DNA of 64,000 nucleotides, taken from assembly GCA_963989385.1 (NCBI GenBank), contig OZ022501.1, forward strand, positions 1,746,001 to 1,810,000, written 5' to 3'. The translations under genes were made by a program, and so were the position numbers. Of this stretch, positions 51,948 through 63,382 are shown piece after piece. The notes beneath the pieces were generated by a model. The model saw nothing but the letters and a program-made list of their open reading frames with translations, was not told where the DNA came from and searched no databases. This stretch comes from Ctena decussata (Eukaryota; Mollusca; Bivalvia; Lucinida; Lucinidae). Positions within the stretch are counted from its first letter, which is position 1. Each line of letters starts with the position of its first letter.

Positions 51948-53432
51948 CTTAACGGCACCACGGCTTACGAAGAGACTTTTACAGATGAGAAGACTGTCGT
52001 TAATAGCCACTCAAATAATTTGCCTTTAAAGTTTGCTGTAAACGTTAAGGAACGCCAAGACAAACTTCCTACGATGTATTGGTTACCTAAGCTTCACAAA
52101 AAACCGTATAAAGCTAGATTCATTGCCAACTCTAGCTCTTGTACTACTACAGAATTATCTAAATTATTAACTTCTTGCCTCACTGCTGTGAAATCTCGTG
52201 TCATTTGGTACTATGAGACAGTGTATGAGAGGTCAGGGAAAAATATGTTTTGGTCTATAAAAAATTCTGGTGAGGTACTTAGTAAACTGAAGTCAAGAGG
52301 GTTCCGTGCGACTAGTTTGTCCACTTATGATTTTTCTACTCTTTATACCACATTACCCCATAATTTAATAAAGGAAAAACTTGTTGATTTGATTGAGAGG
52401 GCCTTCAAAAAGTTCTCCAAAAATGAAGATACCCTTTATATTGCCTGTAACGATAAGAAAGCGTTTTTCACTTCTACTGACCGTAAAATATATAGAGGAT
52501 ATAGTCTTTGGTCATGTCAGAATGTATGTGACGCCTTATCATATCTCTTAGATAATATTTACATCAGATTTGGTAATAAGTTATACAGACAAATTGTTGG
52601 TATTCCGATGGGTACAAATTGTGCTCCTCTTGTGGCCGATTTGTTTTTATTTTGTTATGAAAGAGATTTCATGACTTCTCTTTCGGTTGATAATCAAGCT
52701 GATATCATTGAGGCATTTAACTCAACCTCTAGATATTTAGATGATCTTCTGAATATTGATAATCCTTATTTTGAAAGCATGGTTAACCAAATTTACCCAC
52801 CTGAACTTAAATTGAATAAAGCTAATACTTCAGATACCGAGGCCCCCTGTTTGGATTTACATCTATCTATTTCTAACGGTTTTGTATCTTCTAAAATTTA
52901 TGATAAACGTGATGACTTTGACTTTGATATAGTTAATTTTCCATTTTTGGATGGTGACGTTCCACGTCGTCCCTCTTATGGAGTGTATATTTCTCAACTT
53001 ATAAGATTTGCTAGAGTGTGTAGTCATGTAGATGACTTTAATGCTCGTAATAAATGTTTAACTGCTAAACTTCTTCAACAGGGCTATCGGTATCATAAGC
53101 TTAGAAAGGCTTTTTCTAAATTCTATCGCAGACACCATGAATTGGTTTCAAAATTTGATGTCGGATTAAAATTTCTTTTACACCAAGGCCTATCGGAACC
53201 AGAATTTTATGGTGACTTAGTATACAAATTCAAAAAGATTAAGGGTAGGACTGATTTTTCTGATCAATTCCGAAAAATAATAATACGTCACAAACGTATT
53301 GGCTATAATTTAAATGTTATGCGACAGTCTGCATGCTTAGTGATTAACCCAATCACGGTTGATAACTTTGCTGCACTCTTTAATTGCACACCGGGGGATC
53401 GGTCGTCAGACTCTATGATGGCCCCGACCTAA
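51948..53432 (+). CDS. Penelope-like reverse transcriptase, 5'-truncated
   Basis: Open for 494 codons with no start of its own: a TAA at 51945-51947 precedes it, and codons NGTTAYEETFTDEK continue upstream of the internal Met at 52020. Visible in order: YWLPKLHKKP (PLE-type HK motif), motif A STYDFSTLYTTLPH, motif B GIPMGTNCAPLVADLFL, motif C RYLDDLL, then a conserved C-terminal part (YGVYISQLIRFARV, QGLSEPEFYGDLVYKFKK, LNVMRQSACLVINP). The three catalytic Asp are present. No GIY-YIG nuclease is visible. Function in an intact element is copying its RNA at a chromosomal nick. Missing the N-terminus, this copy is probably dead. Other copies in the window are shorter. Confidence 0.85.
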   Translation, partial: LNGTTAYEETFTDEKTVVNSHSNNLPLKFAVNVKERQDKLPTMYWLPKLHKKPYKARFIANSSSCTTTELSKLLTSCLTAVKSRVIWYYETVYERSGKNMFWSIKNSGEVLSKLKSRGFRATSLSTYDFSTLYTTLPHNLIKEKLVDLIERAFKKFSKNEDTLYIACNDKKAFFTSTDRKIYRGYSLWSCQNVCDALSYLLDNIYIRFGNKLYRQIVGIPMGTNCAPLVADLFLFCYERDFMTSLSVDNQADIIEAFNSTSRYLDDLLNIDNPYFESMVNQIYPPELKLNKANTSDTEAPCLDLHLSISNGFVSSKIYDKRDDFDFDIVNFPFLDGDVPRRPSYGVYISQLIRFARVCSHVDDFNARNKCLTAKLLQQGYRYHKLRKAFSKFYRRHHELVSKFDVGLKFLLHQGLSEPEFYGDLVYKFKKIKGRTDFSDQFRKIIIRHKRIGYNLNVMRQSACLVINPITVDNFAALFNCTPGDRSSDSMMAPT

Positions 53433-54050
53433 AGCTATATATTTTAGTTGGTTGGGACCGGAGCCTTTTTGTCTGTTGCTTGGTCCTCCGGGGCTCAACT
53501 GGTGACCTTCTTTTGCTTCAGATTTCCAGTGGGGTCGTTTGGCAGGACAGGGATCTCCACCTGTCAGACGGCCCGTTGTATCTGTTGAGTCCTCGTCTTT
53601 GCTTCTTCATGGTGTTGAAATTTGATTTATGTGTTTACCGTGATGATTCATTGACGAGTTAGAGGGTTATCATGCGAACCGAACAGCCAACTAAATGTTT
53701 TGTACCACTTCGGAAACTGAGGGTGAGGTTGGGCCTGTAAAATCGATTTAAGCCCCCCAGTAATTCATTACTGACCGTTCCAAGGCGGTAGTTCTGTTGT
53801 GGTTCTCTGTTGCCTGTTTTTGGTGTCAAAGTTTCTGTGATGTTTTACCTTATGTATGTTCTTATTACTTTTGGTTCGGTTTGGGTTGCTGAGTGGCCAC
53901 CTTTTGGAAACAAGCTGCTCACTCGGTTGGCCAGATGTTCTCTGTATCTTGATTATTTGTAATCTTAGTTGTTTCCAACTATGGTTTGAGGGCTGGATTT
54001 GGATTTTGATTGTTTCAGTTCCTGGTCTTTGCATACTTTTTACTTTTCTT
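53433..54050 (+). mobile_element. 3' UTR and tail of the Penelope-like element
   Basis: Begins after the RT stop (CTAAAGCTATATATTTTAGT) and ends TGCATACTTTTTACTT. Almost the whole stretch recurs at 60,028-60,660, and its last parts at 3065, 31733 (-) and 39834. That defines the 3' end of the family. Confidence 0.9.
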
Positions 54051-54534
54051 TATGTACATGTTCTGTATGTCTTAGATTCTTTTTTGTTCTGTTTTGAAGT
54101 TGTTAAGCTAAAAGGAACTGCTCCATAAGCTTTCTCTTCAGAACTCTTGCGGTATCGAGGTTTTATTAAGTGATTTGTGAGGAATTGTCTCCCATTGGTA
54201 GATGGGAAAATGTATAATGGTAGAATTGTAAGGGAAAGTGAAAGAATTAGCTAAAAACTTGTTGTACTCTGTAGTTGCTACTTGGCTACCCGTGACATGA
54301 ACACAGCTCAATACGTATTTATACATGTATAACAAATACACGAGAAACGTTTACATGTAGCACAAGACTCGTAGGCTGTCTTTAACGAAGGTCTCTTAGC
54401 GGTTGCAGTAGTTTAGTGCAGTGTTAATTTGAACCCCTCTCTCTCTCTCTCTCTAATAACATCAATTATCAAAATTCTCATGCTGAATTGCATACGCGTT
54501 TTATTAGAAATCAGAAATTTTGGATCGGTTTAGA

Positions 54535-54725
54535 CTCTTTTTCTAGTTCAAAGCTTTTTTAATCATTTGGCCCTTTTCGATACTAATCAGTCTTTGAATT
54601 GAAACTTCAGTATGCTTTATAATGGCAAATATTGTCAGGGTCACTGATGAGGCTTGAGGAGCCGAAACTTCGAAGTATGGCCCATGTTCCTTTCTCTGAA
54701 TGTGTTCTCTGCTCTAGAGATTTTA
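54535..54725 (+). mobile_element. Penelope-like ribozyme-bearing flank
   Basis: TTTGGCCC..CGATACTAATCAGTCTTTGA, then the hammerhead, then CCATGTTCCTTTCTCTGAAT and GTTCTCTGCTCTAGA. (CT)n at 54,438-54,456 lies before it. Confidence 0.7.
54638..54683 (+). ncRNA. Type I hammerhead ribozyme, copy 3 (best)
   Basis: Stem I GGGTCA / TGGCCC (six pairs, one G-U); core CTGATGA; stem II GGCT TGAG(G) AGCC; GAAA; stem III self-complementary ACTTCGAAGT; cleavage predicted after GTA at 54677. Every conserved core nucleotide of the hammerhead fold is present. Hammerheads of this type are known in Penelope-like elements. Confidence 0.85.
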
Positions 54726-55199
54726 ATCTTGCCTACTCTCTCGTGGCAGGAGCATTGGGTGGTTGCTTAGTCCCGGTAGGCGGTGATTTTTTCTGACAAT
54801 CGTCAACGATTTTTTCTGACAATTTATGTCTCATAAGCGTGACGGAGCAATAAGGTAAGAAAACAATCGTTATTTTCAATACTTTCTTGGGATCTTTCGC
54901 AACCAGGCTGTTTGCTTGAGCATTTTATAGGCGTATTTAGTCGTTTGTCATATTTTTTTTTATTTGAAATAGCTTGGCAAACCAAGGACGAAAATTACTG
55001 CAAATGTCAATGATTTTTTCCTACAACGGCTTTAGTGTCCCGTATTTTTTCCTACAGTGTCCCGGATTTTTTTGCTACCATTTATACTGCATTTCAGAGT
55101 CTAAAACTAGCAGTATAGTAACAGCAATTAGATTTTTTCAGTGTGGGACCTAATTTTACTTCACCCAGTGACCTATAAATACAGTGACTTGCGCTTCAC

Positions 55200-55362
55200 C
55201 TTTCGGTCCAAAGAGGCGTGTCGCGCATGCGACTGTAGCGTCTCCTACCAGAGCGCCATTTTTAATACAAGCTGAAAAAGCTTGAATTTCTGTCAAAAGT
55301 TAATGGCGTGCATCGCCCATTTTATCGGTGTTTTCATAGTGAAATTATTATGCAACGATAAG
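55200..55362 (+). promoter_or_regulatory. Candidate promoter and first exon
   Basis: GCGCATGCGAC (NRF1-like) at about 55,222. YY1-like ATGGCG motifs at 55,253 (minus), 55,303 and 55,477. An ATG at 55303 is open for 20 codons (MACIAHFIGVFIVKLLCNDK) up to AAG|GTAAGC at 55,363. No following exon could be identified, so this is a suggestion only. Confidence 0.3.
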
Positions 55363-56130
55363 GTAAGCTTTGAATTTTATAGTGATGTATTAGAATATAA
55401 GTTTTGTGATGATTTTGCTTGGTTTTGGAGTTCATTTTTAACGATGTAAATTGAGAAACTTTGGTCACTCGAAAGAAAATGGCGACGCCGCCGTAAAAAC
55501 CATCACTTCTTTTACGATGTACTCCGTCGTTAATAAGGTTTGAGGTAATATTTTAGCATTAGAAAACGAAAGGGGAAGGACCAAAATGTTGTTTAAAATC
55601 ATTTTCATGACAATTATTTACTATTTTGATGGTCTAATTACAGTAAAGAAATAGGCTTATTTAGGAAAGTAGCGAAAACCGGCAAATCTGGATGTTCAAA
55701 ACCCCACTCCCCCGTTTTTTAATAAGGCTCCCAAAATAACTATTTTTGAGCCTTGCAATTATATTTTTCATAAAGTGGAATGCCTTTTAAATTGTTTGAG
55801 TGCTATTTTATGCAATTTCGTGCCGATTAAATGGGTCAAAATAATCTTAAAATAATACTTGTTTTTCACAGTTTTCGCCATACAACAATGAGTTTAGAGG
55901 GTTGGTTAGTTATGCATTGAAGACTTTTCAGGGACCAAAGTTTCTTATTTCAAATCAATAAAAATTAACCCCAAAACCAAGCAAAATAATCACAAAACTT
56001 ACTATTTTAATACATCATCATAAAATTCTAAGTTTACCTTAACGTTGAATAATAATTTGATTAGGTAAACATTAATGAAATGGGCGATTCACGTCGATAA
56101 CTTCTGATAGAAATCCCAACCCACTCAGCT
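55280..56130. repeat. ~190-bp inverted duplication around the candidate first exon
   Basis: 55,280-55,478 and 55,930-56,130 are imperfect inverses: CATCGCCCATTT / AAATGGGCGATTC, TTTGGTTTTGGAG-type / CCCAAAACCAAG, GAAACTTTGGTC / GACCAAAGTTTC. About 450 nt lie between them. Confidence 0.75.
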
Positions 56131-56554
56131 TAATTAAAACACATGTCACCTACTTACTTCAAGTTTCAATGCATGCATTCTCTCCTAAGTAAGAGAGAGC
56201 CAAGATCAAAATCCTCATCCAAATGCATCATCTGGCAGAATATTCGTACTTCGTCATCTAGGTTATTGAGTTTCGTCTTAGACAGGTAGATCTCCAGAGA
56301 TCTTTCGGTTGATCTCCGAAACTTAACGACAATATGCGATAATCGCAGGTGTCAAGGTATTTCCTGAGGCTAATATTCTTATCTCGATCATGATAAAATA
56401 TCTACCTTTATGACTTTAATTGAATATTGACCACATTTCATGAGTCTCTTAGAATAGTCAGACTCATGCAGAAAATAATTATGGTAATGTAATTAAACCT
56501 TTTGGATTTCCTTTGCATGATGCTGTCAGAACACATGATGATGATATTTTATAA

Positions 56555-56586
56555 TAATAATAAGAAGAAGAAGAAGAAGAAGAAGA

Positions 56587-56619
<33 letters not shown>

Positions 56620-56781
56620 ATTCAAAGATGTTTGGTTCTTAAAAGGAATTGTCATGCTCCAGAAATCCAAAATGATTTTTGCAGCCAATAAGGGGGGAAA
56701 AAGAGGTCCTTTTGGTTATTTACTAACAGTTCATGTCATTAAGTCTCTTGATGCCATGATTATCAAAATTTTACGTGACCA

Positions 56782-56827
<46 letters not shown>

Positions 56828-56830
56828 CAT
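56555..56830. repeat. Microsatellites (AAG/TTA)n and (TC)n
   Basis: AAGAAGAAG then TTATTATTA at 56,563-56,617, and (CT)n at 56,785-56,823. Open frames across them are artefacts. Confidence 0.9.
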
Positions 56831-57114
56831 AAAAGACACAATGTATGTTTGATTCAAACATAGAATTTAAGTTCAACACTATCAAGAACAATAAATAAAT
56901 AAATTGTATGTTACACAATTTTATAACTGAGGGTTTTGTTAGAACAGTCAAGCAAAAATATGATTGATTGCACAAAATTTTGATTAAAAAAAAAATAATA
57001 ATAAAAAAGTCTTGTGAAAATAAGTTTAAAATTTCATGATGATAAAAACCTATAATTTAATGAGTGAGTAAACATTATTCATTTATTTTATCGTTAAAGA
57101 GAACAGATTTTTTT

Positions 57115-57406
57115 CCACGACATGACAAAACGAACAAAGCCGAATGTACGCCCAGCAAAGACTCAGATCAGCCTAGGCATCCACCCAATCTAACAGTCTT
57201 CGCTGTCCGCAAAGGGATAGTTAAGACCTATGCTATCTTGTAAGCGCATGTCCAGGGCGGGTGTCCAGGCTGGTCTTAGTCTTCGCTGTCAGCATGGAGA
57301 GGGCTTAGACTCTCAGCTCCCTTTACTCGGAAAGGGAAGACTCTGCTCGGACTGCTGAATCTACGCGAAGTGCACTTGCCACCGTGTTAGTTTTGGCGAG
57401 TCGCGG
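57115..57406. mobile_element. MITE-like foldback, GAGCCGCGAC family, copy 4 (diverged)
   Basis: CCACGACATGACAAAACGAA at the left, TTAGTTTTGGCGAGTCGCGGC at the right (inverse, diverged). The interior repeats AGTCTTCGCTGTC. Longer than the others (~290 bp). Confidence 0.65.
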
Positions 57407-57447
57407 CATATATATTTCATACATTCTTACGTTTCGCTAATCCAGTC

Positions 57448-57680
57448 GAACCGCGATACGATAAAACCCACAAAGTGTCATATGTACTACGTGAAGACTC
57501 AGAACAGCCTGGGCATATGGCAAGTCTGATCAGAGTCTTCGCTGTGTACTTTAAGGGTAGCTTAGCTATCTCCATGCCACCAGCAAAGACTTTGACCAGA
57601 CTCGGCGAACGCCTAGGCTGATCTTAGTCATTGCTATGCGCATATGCCACTTTCTTGATTTTTTTTTCGTGTCGCGACTC
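57448..57680. mobile_element. MITE-like foldback, GAGCCGCGAC family, copy 5
   Basis: GAACCGCGATACGATAAAAC .. TTTTTCGTGTCGCGACTC, 233 bp, only ~40 bp after copy 4. Confidence 0.75.
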
Positions 57681-58083
57681 AATTTAATATTGCCTCACAA
57701 TTATACGCGTGCCGTGTCAGTAATAGTGTATATTCACACATTGATTTAATTGACATTGAGTAATATTTGAACTGAAATAAAATGAAATTGATGAAACTGG
57801 ATCAATTTTAAAATGATAATAAACATGAGAGATCAAACTTGATACAATAATAACATTTTCATTGGTTTTCGGATTTGTGTAATGCATTAAATAGAAGAAT
57901 GAAACAAATGAATAAAAAAAACATGCATGTAGACCGTCTTTGTAAATTAAGTAATTTACTTTCTTTAAGATATAAAAAAATCAGCAAATAAACATGACTT
58001 AAATGCTGTAGAAAAATAAAGTGTTCTGTTTTCCTACTAACAAAATTATAGGCATTAAATCGCTAGAGATCGCCAAAGTTCGA

Positions 58084-58225
58084 GGAGCCCCTGTAGCTCA
58101 GTAGGCTAAACGCTGACCCGCTGATCTAGCGGTCCCAAGTTCGATTTCCGAAGGCGGAAACCTTCTCAGACGTAAAGGGGTTCCATTACACAACCTGTCA
58201 CTATCGTCCTTCCATCAGCCTCTCG
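58084..58225 (+). mobile_element. tRNA-derived SINE
   Basis: Head GCCCCTGTAGCTCAGTAGGC (A-box) and AAGTTCGATTTCC (B-box). The body AAAGGGGTTCCATTACACAACC is shared with the minus-strand copy at 62.5-62.7 kb. The cloverleaf is imperfect. From 58,230 to 60,020 no gene is seen. Confidence 0.75.
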
Positions 58226-60027
58226 TCATTGTAACTCTCATCGTGGACCACATGTTTTCTTCTTTAGTTTCCGGAATTCACCCTCATTTAGTAATTTGTA
58301 ATCTAATTTTTGCTTGGGTTTTAGAGTCAACTGCATATTGAATATGCAGATAGTGTGGATTTTTGTTTGCCTCACATTAATAATTACATAAATGAGCAAG
58401 AATTGAGCAAAAGCTTAATTTCTAAGCATACCGACATTACTAATTGGCATTATACAATCATAAGATAATTTATATTGTGTCTTTCAATTCGGCACCAGTG
58501 ATACCAATTATTTCGCCAATTTAAGTTAGCCGACCTATGCTCTTCATATGATTGCTAATAAGACCAAAGAATATCGGCATCAATTATAATTGTATTTCAC
58601 TAGCATGATTTCGTTTCTGTTCTAACATCAGAAACCAAAATGGTTCTCTAGCGCAGCTCTGGACCAGAAAAATAAAATAAAAACTAAATAAATTTACTTT
58701 TATCTTTCAGTTAAAGCAAACTTTAGACAATCTACATTTTGAATAATTCATTCACTTGAAAATTCATTTCTGCAACATTCTATCATACCTTATCGTGGTA
58801 ATCTCCGCCTGGAGCTATTACCTGAAAGCCGGAGTCGTGTCCTAGCGTCGCATTTTACGGAAACGCACGGAAATCACCGGCAAAAAAATAATCAACTAAA
58901 ATTTTAACAAATATTGAAAAAAGACCATTTTATCATTTACCTAGACTAATGAAATTTATACCAGATGAAAATATACTTTTTCTTCTCATCTGATCTATTT
59001 GTGATGCATAACATTTTGTATCAATTTGATTCGAAATAAGTCGTTGAATTCATGTGCCCTACTGGTTTTACGGAGATTTTGTTATTTGTTTTAATTAATT
59101 ATGTACCTCTAGAAAATCACCCCAAAAAAGACCATTTTGTACTTGTGCTAGAATCAAAATTAAAACACAGTATTAAAGATGAAGAATTTTACTTTCTGAT
59201 ACCGTTTGTGATGTAAAAATATGTTAAGAAAAGAAGAAGTTATTAAGTGATAATGAATCTTTCCCTTATTACTCGTATATGTCAAATTGGCTCACACCTG
59301 TAGAAGTGCTAGTACGCAGTTTCTTCACTATGAATAAAAAAAAGTTTCCCGTATTTATATTGAAAAGCCCTCCAGTCCGTTTTTTCGTGTTTTTTTTTTT
59401 TTTTTTTTTTTTTTTAACTACGTCAAGTAAAACTACCGTATAAAAACTTGGCAAGTTTGGTATCAAAATTTCGGAAATTAAGTACACAGTTTAATGCAAA
59501 CGTTTGTAAGAACACATTATTTATACAGATTAAATAAAACAATGATAATATTAGAATATTTCTAGATGCCAAATAAGCGGTCGATAGAATTATCGATTTT
59601 TTCAGCCACTCACCTGTCCAGCGGCGCGACAAGCGTCTATTGGGAAAATACCTATATTTAACTGGAGATGCTAGTCACTCTATATATAGGTCACTGCTTC
59701 ACCGAATGAACATCAGAAGCACTGATGTCATGTATGCCTTATCATGATGATGAAATCGAAAATATAGACCCTTTAGAAGCAAAGAATACGTAAAAGACAT
59801 AACATCAGAATGCTTTGTTTACTTGAGTCCTCTTTTCAAGTGCAGACTTAATAAACAGAGTCTGCTTTTTTTCATTCTTTCGGACCATTTCTTGCTTCCA
59901 AAAACTCTAACATTTCATATCTTATTTAAAGGCCCCATTGCTCTATCAGCATGAAATATTTTATCGTGAAGTATCGCTGCAAGCTTCTCACTACAGTTTC
60001 TTCATTGTATATGATCATGATTGGCCG

Positions 60028-60660
60028 GCTATGATGGCCCCGACCTAAAGCTATATATTTTAGTTGGTCGGGACCGGAGCCTTTTTGTCTGTTGCTTGGT
60101 CCACCGGGGCTCAACTGGTGGCCTTCTTTTGCTTCAGATTTCCAGTGGGGTTGTTTGGCAGGACAGGGAACTCCACCTGTCAGACGGCCCGTTGTATCTG
60201 TTGAGTCCTCGTCTTTGCTTCTTCATGGTGTTGAAATTTGATTTATGTGTTTACCGTGATGATTCATTGACGAGTTAGAGGGTTATCATGCGAACCGAAC
60301 AACCAACTAAATGTTTTGTACCACTTCAGATACTGAGGGTGAGGTTGGGCCTGTAAAATCGATTTAAGCCCCCCAGTTATTCATTAATGACCGTTCCAAG
60401 GCGGTAGTTCTGTTGTGGTTCTCTGTTGCCTGTTTTTGGTGTCAGAGTTTCTGTGATGTTTTACCTTATGTATGTTCTTATTATTTTTGGTTCGGTTTGG
60501 GTTGCTGAGTGGCCACCTTTTGGGAACAAGCTGCTCACTCGGTTGGCCATATGTTCTCTGTATCTTGATTATTTGTAATCTTAGTTGTTTCCAACTATGG
60601 TTTTAGGGCTGGATTTGGATTTTGATTGTTTCAGTTCCTGGTCTTTGCATACTTTTTACT
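60028..60660 (+). mobile_element. Solo 3' UTR/tail of the Penelope-like element
   Basis: Starts at ATGATGGCCCCGACCTAAAG, just before the RT stop of the 53-kb copy, and ends TGCATACTTTTTACTT. Very few differences from 53,415-54,050, so one of the youngest copies here. Confidence 0.9.
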
Positions 60661-61079
60661 TTGAAAAATTTAAACGTCCTTGATTTTCTCATAAAAACGA
60701 TTTGAAAAAAATGACCAACTTTCGATTTCACACGTTTCATAACATGGTAAAATACAATGTAAAGTTGTTTAATGGTTGATAAAAATACAATGTAAGGCAT
60801 GGATCTCATTCTTTGTCTCGCTGTTGTGTCAGTTAATTGCCAAACAGGGAACCAGAAACAAAAACCGTATTTTTACTGAGAGACTTGTCAAGTTTTATTC
60901 AAAATACCTTATTCCGTCTTTTTTGCCAGTTATATGAAATAAAAAGTACAACAACCGACATTTTATCATCAGTTCTGAAGGCTGTACCAATTTTATAAGG
61001 ATTTGTGTTTCGACGATATTTACCACTGATAGGACTACGGAGACTTTAACTTCACAGGATACTGGAGGTGCTGTGCTGC

Positions 61080-61400
61080 GGCCGTTAAGTCTCCACGTAC
61101 TCCATCATAGTGCAGATTATATAATTTCTAGTCCTTACGAATCAATGATTTCATTTCGAGTCATTCTGAGTAGCCAAGCTGCTGCTAGGGGCATGGCTTG
61201 GTTTGCACATTTTATTGAAACTTCACTGAAACTGGTGTTAGGTACCGTGTGACGGCCCTTAATCGTGCTTAGGTATTCAGTAATAGTGTAGATTGTATAA
61301 GTTCTGGTCCTTTGGATCCCTTATTTCATTTCGACTCATTTTAATAATGCAGTAACCGCTGCTAGGGGCATGGCCGGCGTTGCACATTTCAGGACTGGTA
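61080..61400 (+). repeat. Two diverged ~175-bp tandem copies
   Basis: AGTGCAGATTATATAATTTC..GCTGCTAGGGGCATGGC at about 61,110-61,200 recurs at about 61,280-61,375. Confidence 0.65.
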
Positions 61401-61549
61401 ATGAACAGCCGCAGTTAAACCGAGTCTGCTATTTTCATTTCTTTGGTGTTTTCCTTGCTTTCAAAGGATCTGACTTTTCAGAACTTTTTCTATTCAAGTT
61501 TCGCAGTGCAGTACACAAAACTGTACAGGCCCTCAAGAGAAGTACTGGC

Positions 61550-61680
61550 TGGATGGATGGATGACTTGCGAGTTTGCGTCCGTTTCAACAGTATTTCAGT
61601 CATATCAGGACGATAGGAGGGTGATAATGAAAGGCTGCCTGCAATGGAACCGACGTAACGTCAGGTGTTGGTGACAATTT
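61550..61680 (-). mobile_element. SINE 3' part, minus strand
   Basis: GGATGGATGGATGACTTGCG and TTTCAACAGTATTTCAGTCA then TATCAGGACGATA, as in 62.51-62.58 kb. It is followed by CGACGTAACGTCAGGTGTTG, which recurs inverted at 62,870-62,915. Confidence 0.65.
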
Positions 61681-62508
61681 CATTTTCAAGCCATCTTTAT
61701 ATTTTTTCACTGATACAGTATATCTAACGGACAAGCAACCATAATAAATTGTATATCAGTTAAAAGGTTATTTATTAAGTATTTGCAAGATAAAAAGAAA
61801 ATCTTCATTTATGAGAGATAAAAATAAATGCATTGTCTTGAAATACCCAACAACGTCAGTTTTTACGCAGTAAGACGTTGCAACGCACTCGCAATGCAAA
61901 TTAGTTATTTCAGCTTAAATTGAAAACCAGAGCTACAAAAAAACAATAAAATTTTTACCGTCGATGCGAGTGAAGTAATGTAAGCTAATATCGGAACGCC
62001 AACAAGTTAAACCTTTCCGTCTAGAAGAAAACTTAAGATTTAGCGATTCAAGAAAAAAGTAAACTTCAGTTTTTTGGCTCTAAAAAACGGCACCCGACGA
62101 AGATCAAGGGATCACTAAAGAACAATACGCAGCAGAAGAAGAGTAGAAAATCTAGTAGCCTACAATACCTATTTGGAAGTTTTGAAATGTGAAATCCGAC
62201 TTCGGAATGTATGATCCGATTTAAAGTAATACCAAATTTTCCAAATCTAGCGGTTTTGTCCGCAACGCCAGATTTCTTTATTTTACATATTGGGTGGCAT
62301 TTTTTGAGCATAAATATCATATCGAACTTTAATGTTAAGCAAATTTAAATCAGGCGGACATGAAATACCTATTCCGAATAGTTCTTTACCTGGGATATTT
62401 TTGGAATTTATTTCGGAGAGCCGATGTAATTTACGAATGAGCAAATCTAGCGGTTTCGTCCGCAACTGTATTTGTACGTTGGTTACGATTTATTGAAATC
62501 AATGGAGG

Positions 62509-62697
62509 GATGGATAACTTGCGATTTTATGCCCTTTTCAACAGTATTTCAGTCATATCAGGACGATATGAAAGGTTGTGTGCAATGGAACCCCGTTTAC
62601 ATTTGAAAAGATTCTCATCTCAAGTGGGAATCGAACCTAGGACCGCTAGGTCAGCAGACCAGCGCTTAAACTACTGAGCTACCTTGGCTCCCTATTG
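62509..62697 (-). mobile_element. tRNA-derived SINE, minus strand
   Basis: Minus strand: AGGTAGCTCAGTAGTTTAAG (A-box), TAGGTTCGATTCCCAC (B-box), body AAACGGGGTTCCATTGCACA, end AAATCGCAAGTTATCCATCC. Full length for the family, ~190 bp. Confidence 0.8.
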
Positions 62698-62879
62698 AAC
62701 TCGAGCAAAATCGTAAGTTGTCCCGAAAATTAATACCTTCCGATATATTCTGTTAGCAGCCGCAGTTGGCAATTAAATTCACATTTGATGAGTATTTATT
62801 TAGGGAAATTTTAAGAAATTCGATGAGGTCGTTGCAGTGAACTGGCAACAGGGCTAAAAATCTGACGCTTTCTGACGTT

Positions 62880-63018
62880 ACGCTTATTGTCACCAACATC
62901 TGACGTTACGTCAACCCCGTTTACGTTTCAAAAGATTCTCACCTCAAGCGGGGACCGAACCCGGGACCGCTAGATCAGCAAGCCAGCGTTTAACCTACTG
63001 AGCATCGGTGCTCCAGCA
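62880..63018 (-). mobile_element. tRNA-derived SINE head, minus strand
   Basis: Minus strand: GAGCACCGATGCTCAGTAGG, CGGGTTCGGTCCCCGC, AAACGTAAACGGGGTTGACG. The body is cut short. Confidence 0.75.
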
Positions 63019-63142
63019 CCGGCTGGAAATGTGAACTGCTTTCAAAATTATAAAGTCTAACATAAACTACGCTATAGTGAGGGACAGGTAGCTGTTGTAC
63101 ACCAAGAATAGTACAAATGGAAAGATTGATGCTAAAATGGAA

Positions 63143-63186
<44 letters not shown>
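63143..63186. repeat. (AC)n microsatellite
   Basis: About 21 AC units, then GCACGCACGCAGGCACTCAC. Confidence 0.95.
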
Positions 63187-63190
<4 letters not shown>

Positions 63191-63284
63191 GCACGTAGGC
63201 ACGCACGCACGCAGGCACTCACACACAATTTTTGAAGGAAACATGTAAATCTTCTACGCCGCCTGAGCGAGAAAAACACCCTGG

Positions 63285-63382
63285 CTGCGGCGGAACTCGA
63301 ATCTTCAACCTTCTGGGTACTACTGAGTAAAAAGTTAGGCGATCATCAGGATAGCTCTGCCAACTGAGCTATCCTGGCATTG
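63285..63382 (-). mobile_element. tRNA-like SINE head, minus strand
   Basis: Minus strand: GCCAGGATAGCTCAGTTGGC (good A-box) and AGATTCGAGTTCCGCC (B-box). The interval between the boxes is longer than in a tRNA. Remaining sequence to 64,000 has no gene. Confidence 0.6.

Noticed and set aside
56479..56688. Asn/Ser/Tyr-rich open frame
   Set aside because: Translation of the trinucleotide microsatellites.
58084..58156. tRNA gene (GTAGCTCAGTAGG, TTCGATTTCC)
   Set aside because: Acceptor and anticodon stems do not pair properly and the SINE body follows directly.
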